The notes beneath the pieces were generated by a model. It worked only from the letters and a program-made list of their open reading frames with translations. It was not told the origin of the DNA and made no database searches. From positions 620,001-684,000 of the forward strand of contig NZ_WKJP01000001.1 in the NCBI RefSeq assembly GCF_009674585.1: a stretch of DNA of 64,000 bases. Direction: 5' to 3'. The stretch is from Haloferax marinisediminis. GTDB lineage: Archaea; Halobacteriota; Halobacteria; Halobacteriales; Haloferacaceae. Position numbers and translations under genes: made by a program. Of this stretch, positions 1-8,877 are shown piece after piece; positions within the stretch are counted from its first letter, which is position 1; each line of letters starts with the position of its first letter.

Positions 1-1032
1 TACGCCGTCGCGGCACTCGGCCACTCGCACCCTGCGGTCACCTCCGCGATTCAGGAGCAGGCCGCGAAGTTGACCTACGTGCAGGCGTCGTATCCGGTCG
101 AGGTTCGCACCGAACTGTACGAGAAACTCGCCGCACTCGCACCGGGCGACATCGAGAACGTCTGGCTCTGTAACTCCGGGACCGAGGCGAACGAAGCGGC
201 GATGAAGTTCGCCCGCTCGGCGACCGGCCGCCAGAAGATTATCGCCACCAAACGCGCCTTCCACGGGCGCACCCTCGGTTCACTCGCGCTCACGTGGAAA
301 CAGAAGTACAAGAAGCCGTACGAACCGGTCGCTGGCGGCGTCGAGTTCGTCACCTACGGCGACGAGGAAGAACTGGCAGAAGCCATCGACGACGAGACGG
401 CCGCCGTCTTCCTCGAACCGATTCAGGGAGAGGGCGGCATCAACCCCGCTTCGGCGGAGTACCTACAGGCCGCCCGCGACCTGACCGAAGACGCGGGTGC
501 AGCACTCGTCTTCGACGAGATTCAGACCGGAATCGGTCGCACTGGGTCGCTGTGGGCCTGCGAGAACGCCGGCGTCGTCCCCGACATTCTCACGAGTGCG
601 AAAGGCATCGCCAACGGTCTCCCACTCGGCGCGACGCTCTGTGCCGACTGGATTGCCGACGGCGCGGCCTCCCACGGGTCGACGTTCTCCGGCGGTCCCG
701 TCGTCTGTGCCGCCGCAAACGCCACCCTCGACACCATCGTCGAACAGGACATCCCCGGCCACGCAGCAGCGGTTGGGAACTACCTCACCAGCGAACTCGA
801 AGCAGCCGTCGAGGAACACGACCTGCCAGTCCGCGAGGTCCGCGGCGAAGGTCTGATGATTGGCGTCGAGGTCAAACGCGGCGCGAACCGCACGCTGAAG
901 CATCTCGCACTGTCCGAGCAGTTGCTCGCACTTCCGGCGGGGCGGACCGTCGTGCGGTTCCTCCCGCCACTCATCATCGAGGAAGAACACGCGGACCGCG
1001 CAGTGGATGCGATGACGAACGTGTTGTCATGA
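1..1032 (+). CDS. argD: Acetylornithine / LysW-acetylornithine aminotransferase, 5' truncated
   Basis: Class-III PLP aminotransferase that makes the amino-group transfer step of arginine (and possibly lysine) synthesis, cytoplasmic. The frame is open from base 1, so the N-terminus lies outside the window; 343 residues are present. Visible family marks are the substrate/cofactor loop 'NSGTEANEAAMKFAR', 'FHGRTLGSLALT', the 'DEIQTGIGRTG' aspartate motif and the Schiff-base lysine in 'SAKGIANGLPLG' (Lys codon 601-603). It overlaps the next gene by 4 bases (ATGA), so both are translated from one mRNA. In haloarchaea this pathway probably uses the LysW carrier protein; that is family knowledge, since LysW itself is not in the window. 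Confidence 0.95.
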   Translation, partial: YAVAALGHSHPAVTSAIQEQAAKLTYVQASYPVEVRTELYEKLAALAPGDIENVWLCNSGTEANEAAMKFARSATGRQKIIATKRAFHGRTLGSLALTWKQKYKKPYEPVAGGVEFVTYGDEEELAEAIDDETAAVFLEPIQGEGGINPASAEYLQAARDLTEDAGAALVFDEIQTGIGRTGSLWACENAGVVPDILTSAKGIANGLPLGATLCADWIADGAASHGSTFSGGPVVCAAANATLDTIVEQDIPGHAAAVGNYLTSELEAAVEEHDLPVREVRGEGLMIGVEVKRGANRTLKHLALSEQLLALPAGRTVVRFLPPLIIEEEHADRAVDAMTNVLS

Positions 1033-2114
1033 ACGCTGGAACCACACACGACAGCCACAGCGAGACGGACGCCGCCCTCGTCGCCGACACCGACTGGGCC
1101 GAAGCGCGTCGTCTCCTCTACGACATGGTGTCGACCCCTTCCGTCTCGGGCGACGAGGAAGATGCCGCCGAGGTGCTGAAGGCGTTCTTCGAAGCACACG
1201 ACCGTGAAGTGTGGATAGACGAGGTCGGAAACGTCCGTGCACCTGCCGACGACTCGGTGCTCCTCACCTCACACATCGACACTGTCCCCGGAGAGGTTCC
1301 CGTCAAAGTCGAAGACGGCGTCCTCTGGGGTCGCGGAAGCGTCGACGCCACCGGTCCACTCTGTTCGATGGCCGCGGCGGCCGTCGAGACAGGCGTCTCG
1401 TTCGTCGGCGTCGTCGGTGAAGAGACCTCTTCGCGCGGTGCGTGGCACCTCGTCGAAGACCGCGAGGCACCCGACGCCGTCATCAACGGCGAACCATCCG
1501 GGTGGGACGGCGTGACCCTCGGCTACCGCGGATTCCTCTCGGGGACGTACGTCTCGACCAGTGAGTTGGGACACTCGTCGCGCCCCGAAGACAACGCCAT
1601 CCAGTCGGCCGTCGCGTGGTGGTCACGCGTCGCCGACTTCTTCGACGAAGAGTACGACGGCGTCTTCGACACGGTGACGACCAAGCCCGTGAACTTCGAC
1701 GGCGGTCCCACCGAGGACGGCCTCGCCGTCGAGGCGACGGTGGACGTGCAGTTCCGCGTCCCGCCGCGCCTCACTATCGACGACGTACGCGAAGTCGCCG
1801 AGGGTGAACTCACCCGCGGGAGCGTCCACTGGAACAAACCCATCCCACCGGTCATGATGAGTCCGCGCACGGAAGTCGCGCGGGCGTTCCGCGTCGCAAT
1901 CCGTGGCATCGGCGGGACGAAACCACGCCTGCTTCGCAAGACCGGGACCAGCGACATGAACATCTTCGCCGGGACGTGGGACTGCCCGATGGCGACCTAC
2001 GGCCCCGGCAACTCGGACCTCGACCACGCACCCGACGAACGCCTCGAACTCACCGAGTTCGACAACTCCATCGACGTGCTCGTGGAGGTCTGTAAGACGC
2101 TGGCCGAGGACTGA
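1029..2114 (+). CDS. argE: [LysW]-ornithine/lysine hydrolase, M20 family
   Basis: Zinc-dependent M20 deacylase of 361 residues that releases ornithine (or lysine) from the carrier-bound intermediate, the step before ArgF. Metal-binding signatures are 'SHIDTVPG' (around residue 82), 'GRGSVDATGPL' (Asp ligand) and 'GEETSSRGA' (catalytic Glu pair); a later 'SDMNIF' and C-terminal 'GPGNSDLDHAPDE' carry the remaining ligands. The ATG at 1029 overlaps the argD stop and is the obvious start, although the frame is open further upstream. Equivalent names are lysK/argE; the sequence alone does not tell whether it also serves lysine synthesis. Since this window also holds lysC (aspartate/DAP route to lysine), arginine is the likelier role. 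Confidence 0.93.
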   Translation: MNAGTTHDSHSETDAALVADTDWAEARRLLYDMVSTPSVSGDEEDAAEVLKAFFEAHDREVWIDEVGNVRAPADDSVLLTSHIDTVPGEVPVKVEDGVLWGRGSVDATGPLCSMAAAAVETGVSFVGVVGEETSSRGAWHLVEDREAPDAVINGEPSGWDGVTLGYRGFLSGTYVSTSELGHSSRPEDNAIQSAVAWWSRVADFFDEEYDGVFDTVTTKPVNFDGGPTEDGLAVEATVDVQFRVPPRLTIDDVREVAEGELTRGSVHWNKPIPPVMMSPRTEVARAFRVAIRGIGGTKPRLLRKTGTSDMNIFAGTWDCPMATYGPGNSDLDHAPDERLELTEFDNSIDVLVEVCKTLAED

Positions 2115-2172
2115 CCCTCGAATCACAGCCGACTGAGACACGGAATCGACACGGAGACACGACACTCACACA

Positions 2173-3072
2173 ATGCTCGAAACGACACACTTCACCGACA
2201 TCGACGACATCAGCGCATCGGAGTTAGACCGCGTCCTCACCCGCGCCGCCGACATCAAGTCCGGCGCAGACGAGACGCAACTCCCCCGAGCGACGCTGGC
2301 GATGCTCTTCGAGAAGCCGAGTACGCGTACTCGTGTCTCCTTCGAGACGGGCATGACCCAGTTGGGCGGTCACGCGCTGTTCCTCGGCCCCGAAGACATC
2401 CAACTCGGCCACGGCGAACCACTCTCAGATACCGCTCGTGTGCTGGGTCGCTACGGCGACGCCATCATGGTGCGCCTGTTCAAGCACGACGACCTGCTCG
2501 AAATCGCCGAACACTCTGAGGCACCGGTCATCAACGGTCTGACCGACGACGCTCATCCCTGCCAGACGCTCGCCGACTTGCTCACTATCCGTGAACACGT
2601 CGGCGAGTTCGACGAAGTACAGGCAGCGTGGGTCGGCGACGGGAACAACGTCGGTCAGTCGTTCGTCCTCGGGTGCGCCATGGCGGGCATCGACCTGACG
2701 GTTGCGACACCGCCAGACTACGCGATGGACGACGAGGTCATCGCACGCGCGGCCGAACTCGGGGAACCACCGAAGGTCACGACGAACCCCGACGAAGCCA
2801 TCGCAGACGCCGACGTCGTCTACACCGACGTGTGGATTTCGATGGGCCAAGAGAGCCAACGCCACGAGAAACTGCAGGCGTTCGAAGGCTTCCAACTCAA
2901 CGAGGACTTCCTGGCCGACACCGACGCGAAGGTCATGCACTGCCTCCCCGCACATCGCGGCGAGGAGATTACCGGAGACGTCCTCGAAGGCGACCAGTCT
3001 ATCGTCTGGGACCAAGCAGAGAACCGTCTGCACGCCCAGAAGGGACTCATCGTCGAGTTGCTCGATAAATAA
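2173..3072 (+). CDS. argF: Ornithine carbamoyltransferase
   Basis: Makes citrulline from ornithine and carbamoyl phosphate. At 299 residues it has the normal family length. Motifs: carbamoyl-phosphate loop 'EKPSTRTRVSFE' (about residues 47-58), 'DDAHPCQTLADLLT' (about 122-135), the 'DVWISMGQE' region and the ornithine-binding 'MHCLPAHRGEEI' (about 255). The ATG at 2173 gives the expected N-terminus. The 58-base gap after argE has no TATA-like element, so I infer co-transcription with argD-argE. It is convergent with the next gene on the minus strand, only 12 bases apart. Confidence 0.97.
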   Translation: MLETTHFTDIDDISASELDRVLTRAADIKSGADETQLPRATLAMLFEKPSTRTRVSFETGMTQLGGHALFLGPEDIQLGHGEPLSDTARVLGRYGDAIMVRLFKHDDLLEIAEHSEAPVINGLTDDAHPCQTLADLLTIREHVGEFDEVQAAWVGDGNNVGQSFVLGCAMAGIDLTVATPPDYAMDDEVIARAAELGEPPKVTTNPDEAIADADVVYTDVWISMGQESQRHEKLQAFEGFQLNEDFLADTDAKVMHCLPAHRGEEITGDVLEGDQSIVWDQAENRLHAQKGLIVELLDK

Positions 3073-3084
3073 GCGAACCGTCGC

Positions 3085-3549
3085 CTACGCTTCTGCGCCT
3101 GCGCCGCCTTCCGCCTCGGGTTCGGCTTCCGACGGAATGAGACCGAGTTGCTGCATCGTTCCGTAGTAGTCGAAGGCGTCCCACTGTTCTGCGATTTTGT
3201 CGCCCTCGAACCGGTAGATGCTGATGCCGCTCGATTTCCAGTGGTTCCCCGTCGGTTCCGTGGTGAGGTACGACGGCGCTTCGTTCGTCCCTTCGAGCGT
3301 GTAGCGGACGGCAACCTGGTCGCCGGCAGCGAACATGCCTTCGATGGTAAATTCGAGGTCCGGCGTCCCGTCGAGGGCCTCCTGCATCATCTTCTTCGCT
3401 TCGTCGAGGTCGTGGTCACCCATCGTGTCGTGCATGACGAAGTCCTTGGTCGCGATTTCGTCGAACGCTTCCGGGTTGCGGTCGTTCCACATCGCCTCGC
3501 CGATCTTTCGAATCATCGGTTTCATCTCTGCTGTCGGTATCAGGTCCAT
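3085..3549 (-). CDS. SnoaL-like ester cyclase family protein
   Basis: A 154-residue protein of the SnoaL/NTF2-like cone fold: 'MWNDRNPEAFDEIATKDFVMHD' type opening, 'LDEAKKMMQEALDGTPDLEF', 'AVRYTLEGTN' and 'ISIYRFEGDKIAEQWDAFD' are typical of polyketide-cyclase-like proteins. The family binds small hydrophobic ligands and covers many activities, so no substrate can be named. The C-terminal tail is rich in Glu/Ala/Gly and probably disordered. A TATA-like element (minus-strand gattatt, about 3580-3587) lies about 34 bases before the ATG, so it is transcribed alone. Confidence 0.8.
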   Translation of the reverse strand: MDLIPTAEMKPMIRKIGEAMWNDRNPEAFDEIATKDFVMHDTMGDHDLDEAKKMMQEALDGTPDLEFTIEGMFAAGDQVAVRYTLEGTNEAPSYLTTEPTGNHWKSSGISIYRFEGDKIAEQWDAFDYYGTMQQLGLIPSEAEPEAEGGAGAEA

Positions 3550-3668
3550 CTCAGTTCACCGCGTGTACGTACGACTCGAATAATCATAGAAGGTTTGTCA
3601 CAAAAACGAGTCTGTCTCTGGTGGCTGGTGGTCCAGTCGAGAAAAACCGAACCCTAGTCGTGTCGGTT

Positions 3669-4130
3669 CTACATCGTCCGGTCGAAGATTGGATACGCCA
3701 GTCCGAGGACGGCACCGAAGACGACGTGACCGACGAGACTGGTCGTGCTGATGTTCGGGAGCGGCGGGTTAGCGGGCGACCCGACGGCGCTCAGCCAGAC
3801 GGGCATGACGAGGACGGCGAGAACCACCCAGAGCGCCACACCGTAGGCGATGCCGAGGCCGAGTGACTTCGCGGTCGTGTCGAGGCCCAGGACGCCTGCG
3901 AGGCCGGCGAAGGCGACGCCAAGAATCGCGCCGTGAGCGACGTGAATCGTGAAGCCAGCAGTGCCACCCGCGAGGGTGTACATCGATGGGATGGCAACTT
4001 CGAGGACGGGGCGCATCTGCATCACCATCATCGCCCCCATGACGATGGCAGCGACGGCGCCAGCGGCGACGCCTGCGACCCAGTTTCCGTCGAGTGTCGA
4101 TTCGGTTCGTGCTGTCGTCTGTGTCGACAT
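3669..4130 (-). CDS. Conserved four-helix integral membrane protein
   Basis: A 153-residue protein with about four hydrophobic segments: 'VAGVAAGAVAAIVMGAMMVM' near residues 17-36, a stretch around 'GGTAGFTIHVAHGAILGVAFAG', 'GIAYGVALWVVLAVLVMPVW' and a final 'LVGHVVFGAVLGLAYPIFD'. The pattern of small residues and a conserved His in helices 2 and 4 is seen in haloarchaeal membrane proteins that databases sometimes label 'histidine kinase' without good reason. I see no kinase motifs. Function unknown. A minus-strand TATA-like gattaatt at 4157-4164 lies about 30 bases before the start. Confidence 0.75.
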   Translation of the reverse strand: MSTQTTARTESTLDGNWVAGVAAGAVAAIVMGAMMVMQMRPVLEVAIPSMYTLAGGTAGFTIHVAHGAILGVAFAGLAGVLGLDTTAKSLGLGIAYGVALWVVLAVLVMPVWLSAVGSPANPPLPNISTTSLVGHVVFGAVLGLAYPIFDRTM

Positions 4131-4280
4131 GTGGCCGCACGTTCATCGGTTCCGCAATTAATCCTCTCTCGGACGGGTGAGACTGCCGCATTGCGGGGAT
4201 ACGATTATATGGAGTGGTCCGCGTCGGGCGGTGACGCCGACAGGAGCACTCGCGGTTACGTGGGGGTTCCCCTCCGAGAC

Positions 4281-4287
4281 TTTTAAT
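4281..4287 (+). promoter_or_regulatory. TATA-like box for the XPD-like helicase gene
   Basis: TTTTAAT lies 24-30 bases before the GTG at 4311. This is the spacing expected for a leaderless archaeal transcript and is the reason for choosing that GTG. The ATG at 4291 is in a different frame. Confidence 0.6.
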
Positions 4288-4310
4288 CAGATGGCGGCCG
4301 AGAACCGTTC

Positions 4311-6518
4311 GTGGCCCACGCGAACGGTCCCCGCGACGACGATAACGACTCGGAGAGAGCGTGGCGCTTCTTCCCGTACGACGAACCGTACCCGAATCAG
4401 GAGGCGGCGATGTCCGGTATTTCGGACGCCCTCGACGACGAGCGCAACGTCCTCCTCGAAGGTGCGACTGGGACGGGAAAGACCATCTCGGCACTCGTCC
4501 CGGCGCTGGAGTACGCCCGTGAACACGACAAGACGGTGGTCATCACCACGAACGTCCACCAGCAGATGCGGCAGTTCATCGAAGACGCCCGCGCCATCAC
4601 CCGACGCGAACCCATCCGAGCGGTGGTGTTCCGCGGCAAGTCCTCGATGTGCCACATCGACGTGGGGTTTCAGGAGTGCCAGACCCTCCGCGACACGACA
4701 AGAAGCATCGTCGAAAAGGAGTCCGACAAGTCTGAACTCTCAGAACAGGCCCAGACGCTCCTCGACCGGATGCGTGAGGGCGAGTCGGGTGCTGGTGAGG
4801 CCAGAACTGCCGTCACGAACGAACTCGACGCCATCGACGACGAGTTAGAACAGTTGAAAGAGGGCAACTACTGCGACCACTACTACAACAACCTCACGCA
4901 GAACACCGACGAGTTCTTCCAGTGGTTGTTCGACGACGTGCGGACGCCCGACGAGATTTTCGAACACGCCGGGCGACAGGACCTCTGTGGCTACGAACTG
5001 CTGAAAGAGGGGATGGAAGGTGTCGACCTCGTGGTCTGTAACTACCACCACCTGCTCGACCCGATGATTCGCGAGCAGTTCTTCCGGTGGTTAGACCGCG
5101 AGGCCGACGACATCATCACCGTCTTCGACGAGGCGCACAACATCGAGGGGGCGGCGCGTGACCACGCCAGCCGCGCCCTCACCGAGAACACCCTCGAAAG
5201 CGCGATGAACGAGTTGGTGGACGTAGACGACTCGCGCGCCGAGAGCGCCCGCAACGTCGTCGGGGCGTTCCTCGACGCACTCCGCGAGAGCTACGACGAA
5301 GCGTTCGGGTTCGGCGAACGCGAACAGGTCGGCGAGAACTGGTACGACCTCTCTATCGCCAGCCAAGGCCGCAGAGACGACCTGACGATGGAGTTCCTCC
5401 GGTCGTACGAGGGGCGCGGCATCGACGTGGAAGTCGAACTCGCCTTGCAGTTGGGCAAACGCCTCGACGAGCAGTACGAAGACGAGTACAAGAACGGCGA
5501 GGCGACGACGCGGAAAGAGTGTCAGACCCTGCAGGCGGCGAACTTCATCGCCGACTGGATGGAGATGGGTGACGAACTCGGCCGCCATCCCATGCTGTCG
5601 GTGCGGCGTGACGGCGGCACCGAGGAGATATACGGCCGTGCCGAACTCTACACCTGTATCCCTCGGGACGTGACCCGCGAGTTGTTCAACGAGGTCCACG
5701 CGAGTATTCTGATGTCGGCGACGCTGCGGCCGTTCGACGTGACAGAACAGACACTCGGCCTCGAAAAACCCGTGACGATGGCCTACGGGCTCGAATATCC
5801 CGAGGAGAACCGACGGACGTTCGCCGTCTCGTTGCCGGCGCTGTTCTCGTCGGAACGCGACAATCCAGCGACCCAAGAGACCATCGAGCAGTTGCTGGTC
5901 GACGCGGCCCGCTTCACACCGGGGAACACGCTCGTGTTCTTCCCCTCGTACGCGGAAGCAGAGCGCTACCACGAGCGACTCAGGGCGAATCCGATGGCCG
6001 ACTTCGACTTCTTCCTCGACGAACCGGGCGTCCGCGCTGAGGAAGCACGACAGGAGTTCGTCGGCAAAGACGACGCTATCCTCCTCACGTCGCTGTGGGG
6101 AACACTCGCCGAAGGGGTGAGTTTCGACGGCGACGACGCGCGAACCGTCGTCGTCGTGGGCGTTCCGTATCCGCACCTCTCCGAACGATTGGAGGCAGTT
6201 CAAGACGCCTACGACCGCATCTATCGCGGCAAGAAAGAAGCAGGGTGGCGCTACGCCGTCGAGATTCCGACCATCCGCAAGACCAGACAGGCACTCGGGC
6301 GCGTCATCCGTGCGCCCGACGACTTCGGTGTGCGCATCCTCGCCGACAAACGCTACACGCGCGAGAGTTCGTCGATGGGCAAGTACGGCGTTCGTGGGTC
6401 GTTCCCCGTCGAAGAGCGGGCAGAACTGGTCGACATCGCGCCGGAGAAACTCAAGTTCGCGATGCTGAACTTCTACAACGACCACGACGCGTACGACGGC
6501 GACCCGCCACGGCCCTGA
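4311..6518 (+). CDS. XPD/Rad3-family ATP-dependent DNA helicase
   Basis: A 735-residue superfamily 2 helicase of the XPD/DinG group. Walker A 'GATGTGKT' (about residues 50-57), Walker B 'VFDEAHN' (about 271), motif VI 'QALGRVIRAPDDFG' near the end. Four cysteines between motifs Ia and II ('SMCHID', 'QECQTL', 'NYCDHY', 'DLCGYE') fit the iron-sulphur cluster of XPD-type helicases. It unwinds DNA 5' to 3' in the known family, usually in nucleotide-excision repair. The GTG start is supported by the TATA-like box at 4281. No partner gene lies in the same operon; the following P450 is 76 bases downstream. Confidence 0.93.
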   Translation: MAHANGPRDDDNDSERAWRFFPYDEPYPNQEAAMSGISDALDDERNVLLEGATGTGKTISALVPALEYAREHDKTVVITTNVHQQMRQFIEDARAITRREPIRAVVFRGKSSMCHIDVGFQECQTLRDTTRSIVEKESDKSELSEQAQTLLDRMREGESGAGEARTAVTNELDAIDDELEQLKEGNYCDHYYNNLTQNTDEFFQWLFDDVRTPDEIFEHAGRQDLCGYELLKEGMEGVDLVVCNYHHLLDPMIREQFFRWLDREADDIITVFDEAHNIEGAARDHASRALTENTLESAMNELVDVDDSRAESARNVVGAFLDALRESYDEAFGFGEREQVGENWYDLSIASQGRRDDLTMEFLRSYEGRGIDVEVELALQLGKRLDEQYEDEYKNGEATTRKECQTLQAANFIADWMEMGDELGRHPMLSVRRDGGTEEIYGRAELYTCIPRDVTRELFNEVHASILMSATLRPFDVTEQTLGLEKPVTMAYGLEYPEENRRTFAVSLPALFSSERDNPATQETIEQLLVDAARFTPGNTLVFFPSYAEAERYHERLRANPMADFDFFLDEPGVRAEEARQEFVGKDDAILLTSLWGTLAEGVSFDGDDARTVVVVGVPYPHLSERLEAVQDAYDRIYRGKKEAGWRYAVEIPTIRKTRQALGRVIRAPDDFGVRILADKRYTRESSSMGKYGVRGSFPVEERAELVDIAPEKLKFAMLNFYNDHDAYDGDPPRP

Positions 6519-6594
6519 GACAGGCACGAACGTCCCAGTGAGCGGGACGTCCCTCGCCGTGCGATTCTTCCCTCTGCGAACCAACACATACCTG

Positions 6595-7974
6595 ATGAGC
6601 GCGACCCCTCCCGGTCCGAAGGGAATCCCAGTCTTCGGCGCCAGTCGGCAGTACGCCCGCAACCCGTTCCGGTTCCTGACGGCAGTGGCGGATTCCTATG
6701 GCGACGTGGTCCACTTCGACCTCGGCCCGCTGGACACCTACATGCTGACGAACCCGACCGACATCGAACGCGTCCTCGTGAGCGAGGCGTCGAAGTTCCG
6801 AAAGCCGCAGTTCCAAGACCGGGCAATCGGTGACTTGCTCGGCGACGGCCTCCTCATGAGTGAGGGCGCGACGTGGCAGAAGCAGCGCCAACTCGCCCAA
6901 CCCGCGTTCGACATGCGCCGTATCTCGACGATGGCGGGGATGATGACCGACCGCACCGAGAGGATGCTCTCGGAGTGGCACGACGGCGACGTGGTCGACG
7001 TGCAACTGGAGATGACGCGACTGACCGTCGAGATAATCGTCGACGCGATGTTCGGCGCGGACCTCGACGACGAGCGTATCCGACTGATTCAGGAGAACCT
7101 CGAACCACTCGGGACACGGTTCGAACCCGACCCGATTCGCTTCCTCATGCCCGACTGGGCACCGACGAGAGAGAACCGCGAGTACCACCAGTCGCTGTCG
7201 AAGCTCGAAGACCTCATCTGGGATATCGTCGACGAGCGCCGCGGGACCGAGTACGGACCGACGCCGGCGTCGTCGGTGGCGAACAGCGACTCGGTCGAGG
7301 GAGAACCGATGGACCTCCTCTCGATTCTCCTCCGCGCCTACGACGAGGGCGAACAGACGGAGAAGAACCTCCGCGACGAACTGATGACGATGCTGCTCGC
7401 GGGCCACGACACGACAGCGTTGACGCTCACGTACGCGTGGTACTTGCTGTCTCAGCATCCCGAGGCCGAGGCGAAGCTCCACCGCGAGTTGGACGACGTG
7501 CTCGGCGGACGAACGCCCACGTTCAAAGACGTTCGGCAGTTAACGTACACAGAACGCGTCCTCAACGAGTCGATGCGGCTGTACCCGCCGGTGTACGTCA
7601 TGTTCCGTGAACCCAAAGTCGACGTACGTCTCGGTGGCTACCGTATCCCCGAAGGGTCGGCGATTATGCTCCCACAGTGGGTCGTCCACCGCTCGGAACG
7701 CTGGTGGAACAACCCACTGGAGTTCGACCCCGACCGCTGGTCACCGGAGCGGACGAGAGACCGACCACGGTTCGCCTACTTCCCGTTCGGTGGCGGGCCC
7801 CGCCACTGCATCGGCAAACATCTCTCGCTGCTCGAAGGGCGACTCATCCTCGGGACAGTCGCACAACAGTACGAACTCGACTACATCCGAGACGAACCGT
7901 TCTCGCTTCGTGGGTCGCTGACGATGCACCCCCAAGAACCGATGGGGATGCGACTGCACGCCCGCGAAGACTGA
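6595..7974 (+). CDS. Cytochrome P450
   Basis: A 459-residue haem-thiolate monooxygenase. Signatures: I-helix 'LLAGHDTTALT', K-helix 'LNESMRLYPP' (ExxR), and haem loop 'FPFGGGPRHCIGKHLS' with the Cys ligand. The N-terminus 'MSATPPGPKGIPVFG' has the usual proline-rich hinge and no membrane anchor, so the protein should be soluble. The frame opens earlier (GTG at 6538), but the ATG at 6595 gives the normal family start. No redox partner is adjacent; the small ferredoxin at 29527 is a possible donor only by guess. Substrate unknown. Confidence 0.93.
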   Translation: MSATPPGPKGIPVFGASRQYARNPFRFLTAVADSYGDVVHFDLGPLDTYMLTNPTDIERVLVSEASKFRKPQFQDRAIGDLLGDGLLMSEGATWQKQRQLAQPAFDMRRISTMAGMMTDRTERMLSEWHDGDVVDVQLEMTRLTVEIIVDAMFGADLDDERIRLIQENLEPLGTRFEPDPIRFLMPDWAPTRENREYHQSLSKLEDLIWDIVDERRGTEYGPTPASSVANSDSVEGEPMDLLSILLRAYDEGEQTEKNLRDELMTMLLAGHDTTALTLTYAWYLLSQHPEAEAKLHRELDDVLGGRTPTFKDVRQLTYTERVLNESMRLYPPVYVMFREPKVDVRLGGYRIPEGSAIMLPQWVVHRSERWWNNPLEFDPDRWSPERTRDRPRFAYFPFGGGPRHCIGKHLSLLEGRLILGTVAQQYELDYIRDEPFSLRGSLTMHPQEPMGMRLHARED

Positions 7975-7981
7975 CTCCTTC

Positions 7982-8479
7982 TCAGGCGGGGAGCGAGATA
8001 CTCGCTGCAGTCTCCCGGAAGTTCCCGTCGTAGAGGTCGACACGGGAGACGGTCCACTCGACTGGGTCGAACTGTTGGCTCGCAACCGCGCGAGCGTCCG
8101 AAACGTCGCCACCGCGAGCGAGTGTGACGTGCGGCACGTAGTCGTCGCCTTCGAGCGCATCGACCGCGCCGTACTCCTCGACGAGTCGCCAGTGGAGGTC
8201 TTCGAGCCCGGGACTCTCGACGACGAGGTAGACGACCGGTGCAGACCCCCGTGGCGGGTGTTCGAAAAAGTCGATACCCGTCACACGGGCCTCGAACGCC
8301 GGTGCACCGCGGAGTGTCTGCCGAAGGCGCTCGCGGAGTCGGGCGAAGTCGTCGGATTCGAAGCGCTTGCACACGAGCGTGTGCCGGTCACGGACCCGGT
8401 CGAACGAGGCCAGGTACGGGAACAAGTCGGACGCGAGGCGGGCGACCCGCCCCGGAACCGGGACGTTCAGACTGTACAC
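7982..8479 (-). CDS. 2H phosphoesterase (2'-5' RNA ligase-like)
   Basis: A 165-residue protein with the two HxT motifs of the 2H phosphoesterase superfamily: 'RHTLV' near residue 33 and 'PHVTLAR' near residue 117. The family opens or forms 2',5' or cyclic phosphodiester bonds in RNA, often at tRNA ends. It converges with the P450 gene, with 7 bases between stops. A TATA-like ctttgtat on the minus strand (about 8500-8508) lies about 25 bases before the ATG. Confidence 0.85.
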   Translation of the reverse strand: MYSLNVPVPGRVARLASDLFPYLASFDRVRDRHTLVCKRFESDDFARLRERLRQTLRGAPAFEARVTGIDFFEHPPRGSAPVVYLVVESPGLEDLHWRLVEEYGAVDALEGDDYVPHVTLARGGDVSDARAVASQQFDPVEWTVSRVDLYDGNFRETAASISLPA

Positions 8480-8555
8480 GCCAGTGTCTCACGGGAGGGA
8501 TACAAAGGCGTGTCGTCGTCGTCGCGGGCGCGATGTGACCCGACGAGCGTCTGTG

Positions 8556-8750
8556 TTAGATACGGTCGAGTAACCAGAGGACGATGAGCGCTGCGACGAC
8601 GAGGCCCAAGAGCGGCTTGAGCGGGCCCAAGAGCATCGTGAAGAGTCCGAGAATCTCACCGACGATTTCGAGCACCAGCCAGATGAGGACGAGGACCAAC
8701 ACGAGTTTCAGGAGGTCCTCTACGTCGATACCGTCTCGATTCAGTTTCAT
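8556..8750 (-). CDS. Small haloarchaeal membrane protein
   Basis: A 64-residue protein starting 'MKLNRDGIDVEDLLK', followed by two hydrophobic helices ('LVLVLVLIWLVLEIVGEI' and 'LLGLVVAALIVLWLLDRI'). The frame is open further upstream, but the ATG at 8750 follows a minus-strand TATA-like agtatttac (8774-8783) by 24-33 bases, so the short form is chosen. Function unknown. It is divergent from the SPFH gene at 8878. Confidence 0.75.
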   Translation of the reverse strand: MKLNRDGIDVEDLLKLVLVLVLIWLVLEIVGEILGLFTMLLGPLKPLLGLVVAALIVLWLLDRI

Positions 8751-8847
8751 ACACGGCCGGTCGGGGAGTCTGCAGTAAATACTTGGTGGCCAGTGTGAGA
8801 GTCGGTAACTCGGTAGGGTCAGCACGTCTGGTTCGACTGCCGGGTAG

Positions 8848-8855
8848 GTTTATTC
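8848..8855 (+). promoter_or_regulatory. TATA-like box for the SPFH gene
   Basis: GTTTATTC lies 23-30 bases before the ATG at 8878 and decides against the in-frame GTG at 8863, which would be only 8-15 bases away. Confidence 0.55.
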
Positions 8856-8877
8856 GTCTACAGTGTCACTCTCTTTC

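Noticed and set aside
4201-4213. TATA-like CGATTATATGG before the XPD-like gene
   Set aside because: No gene starts 25-35 bases downstream, and the box at 4281 fits the real start better.
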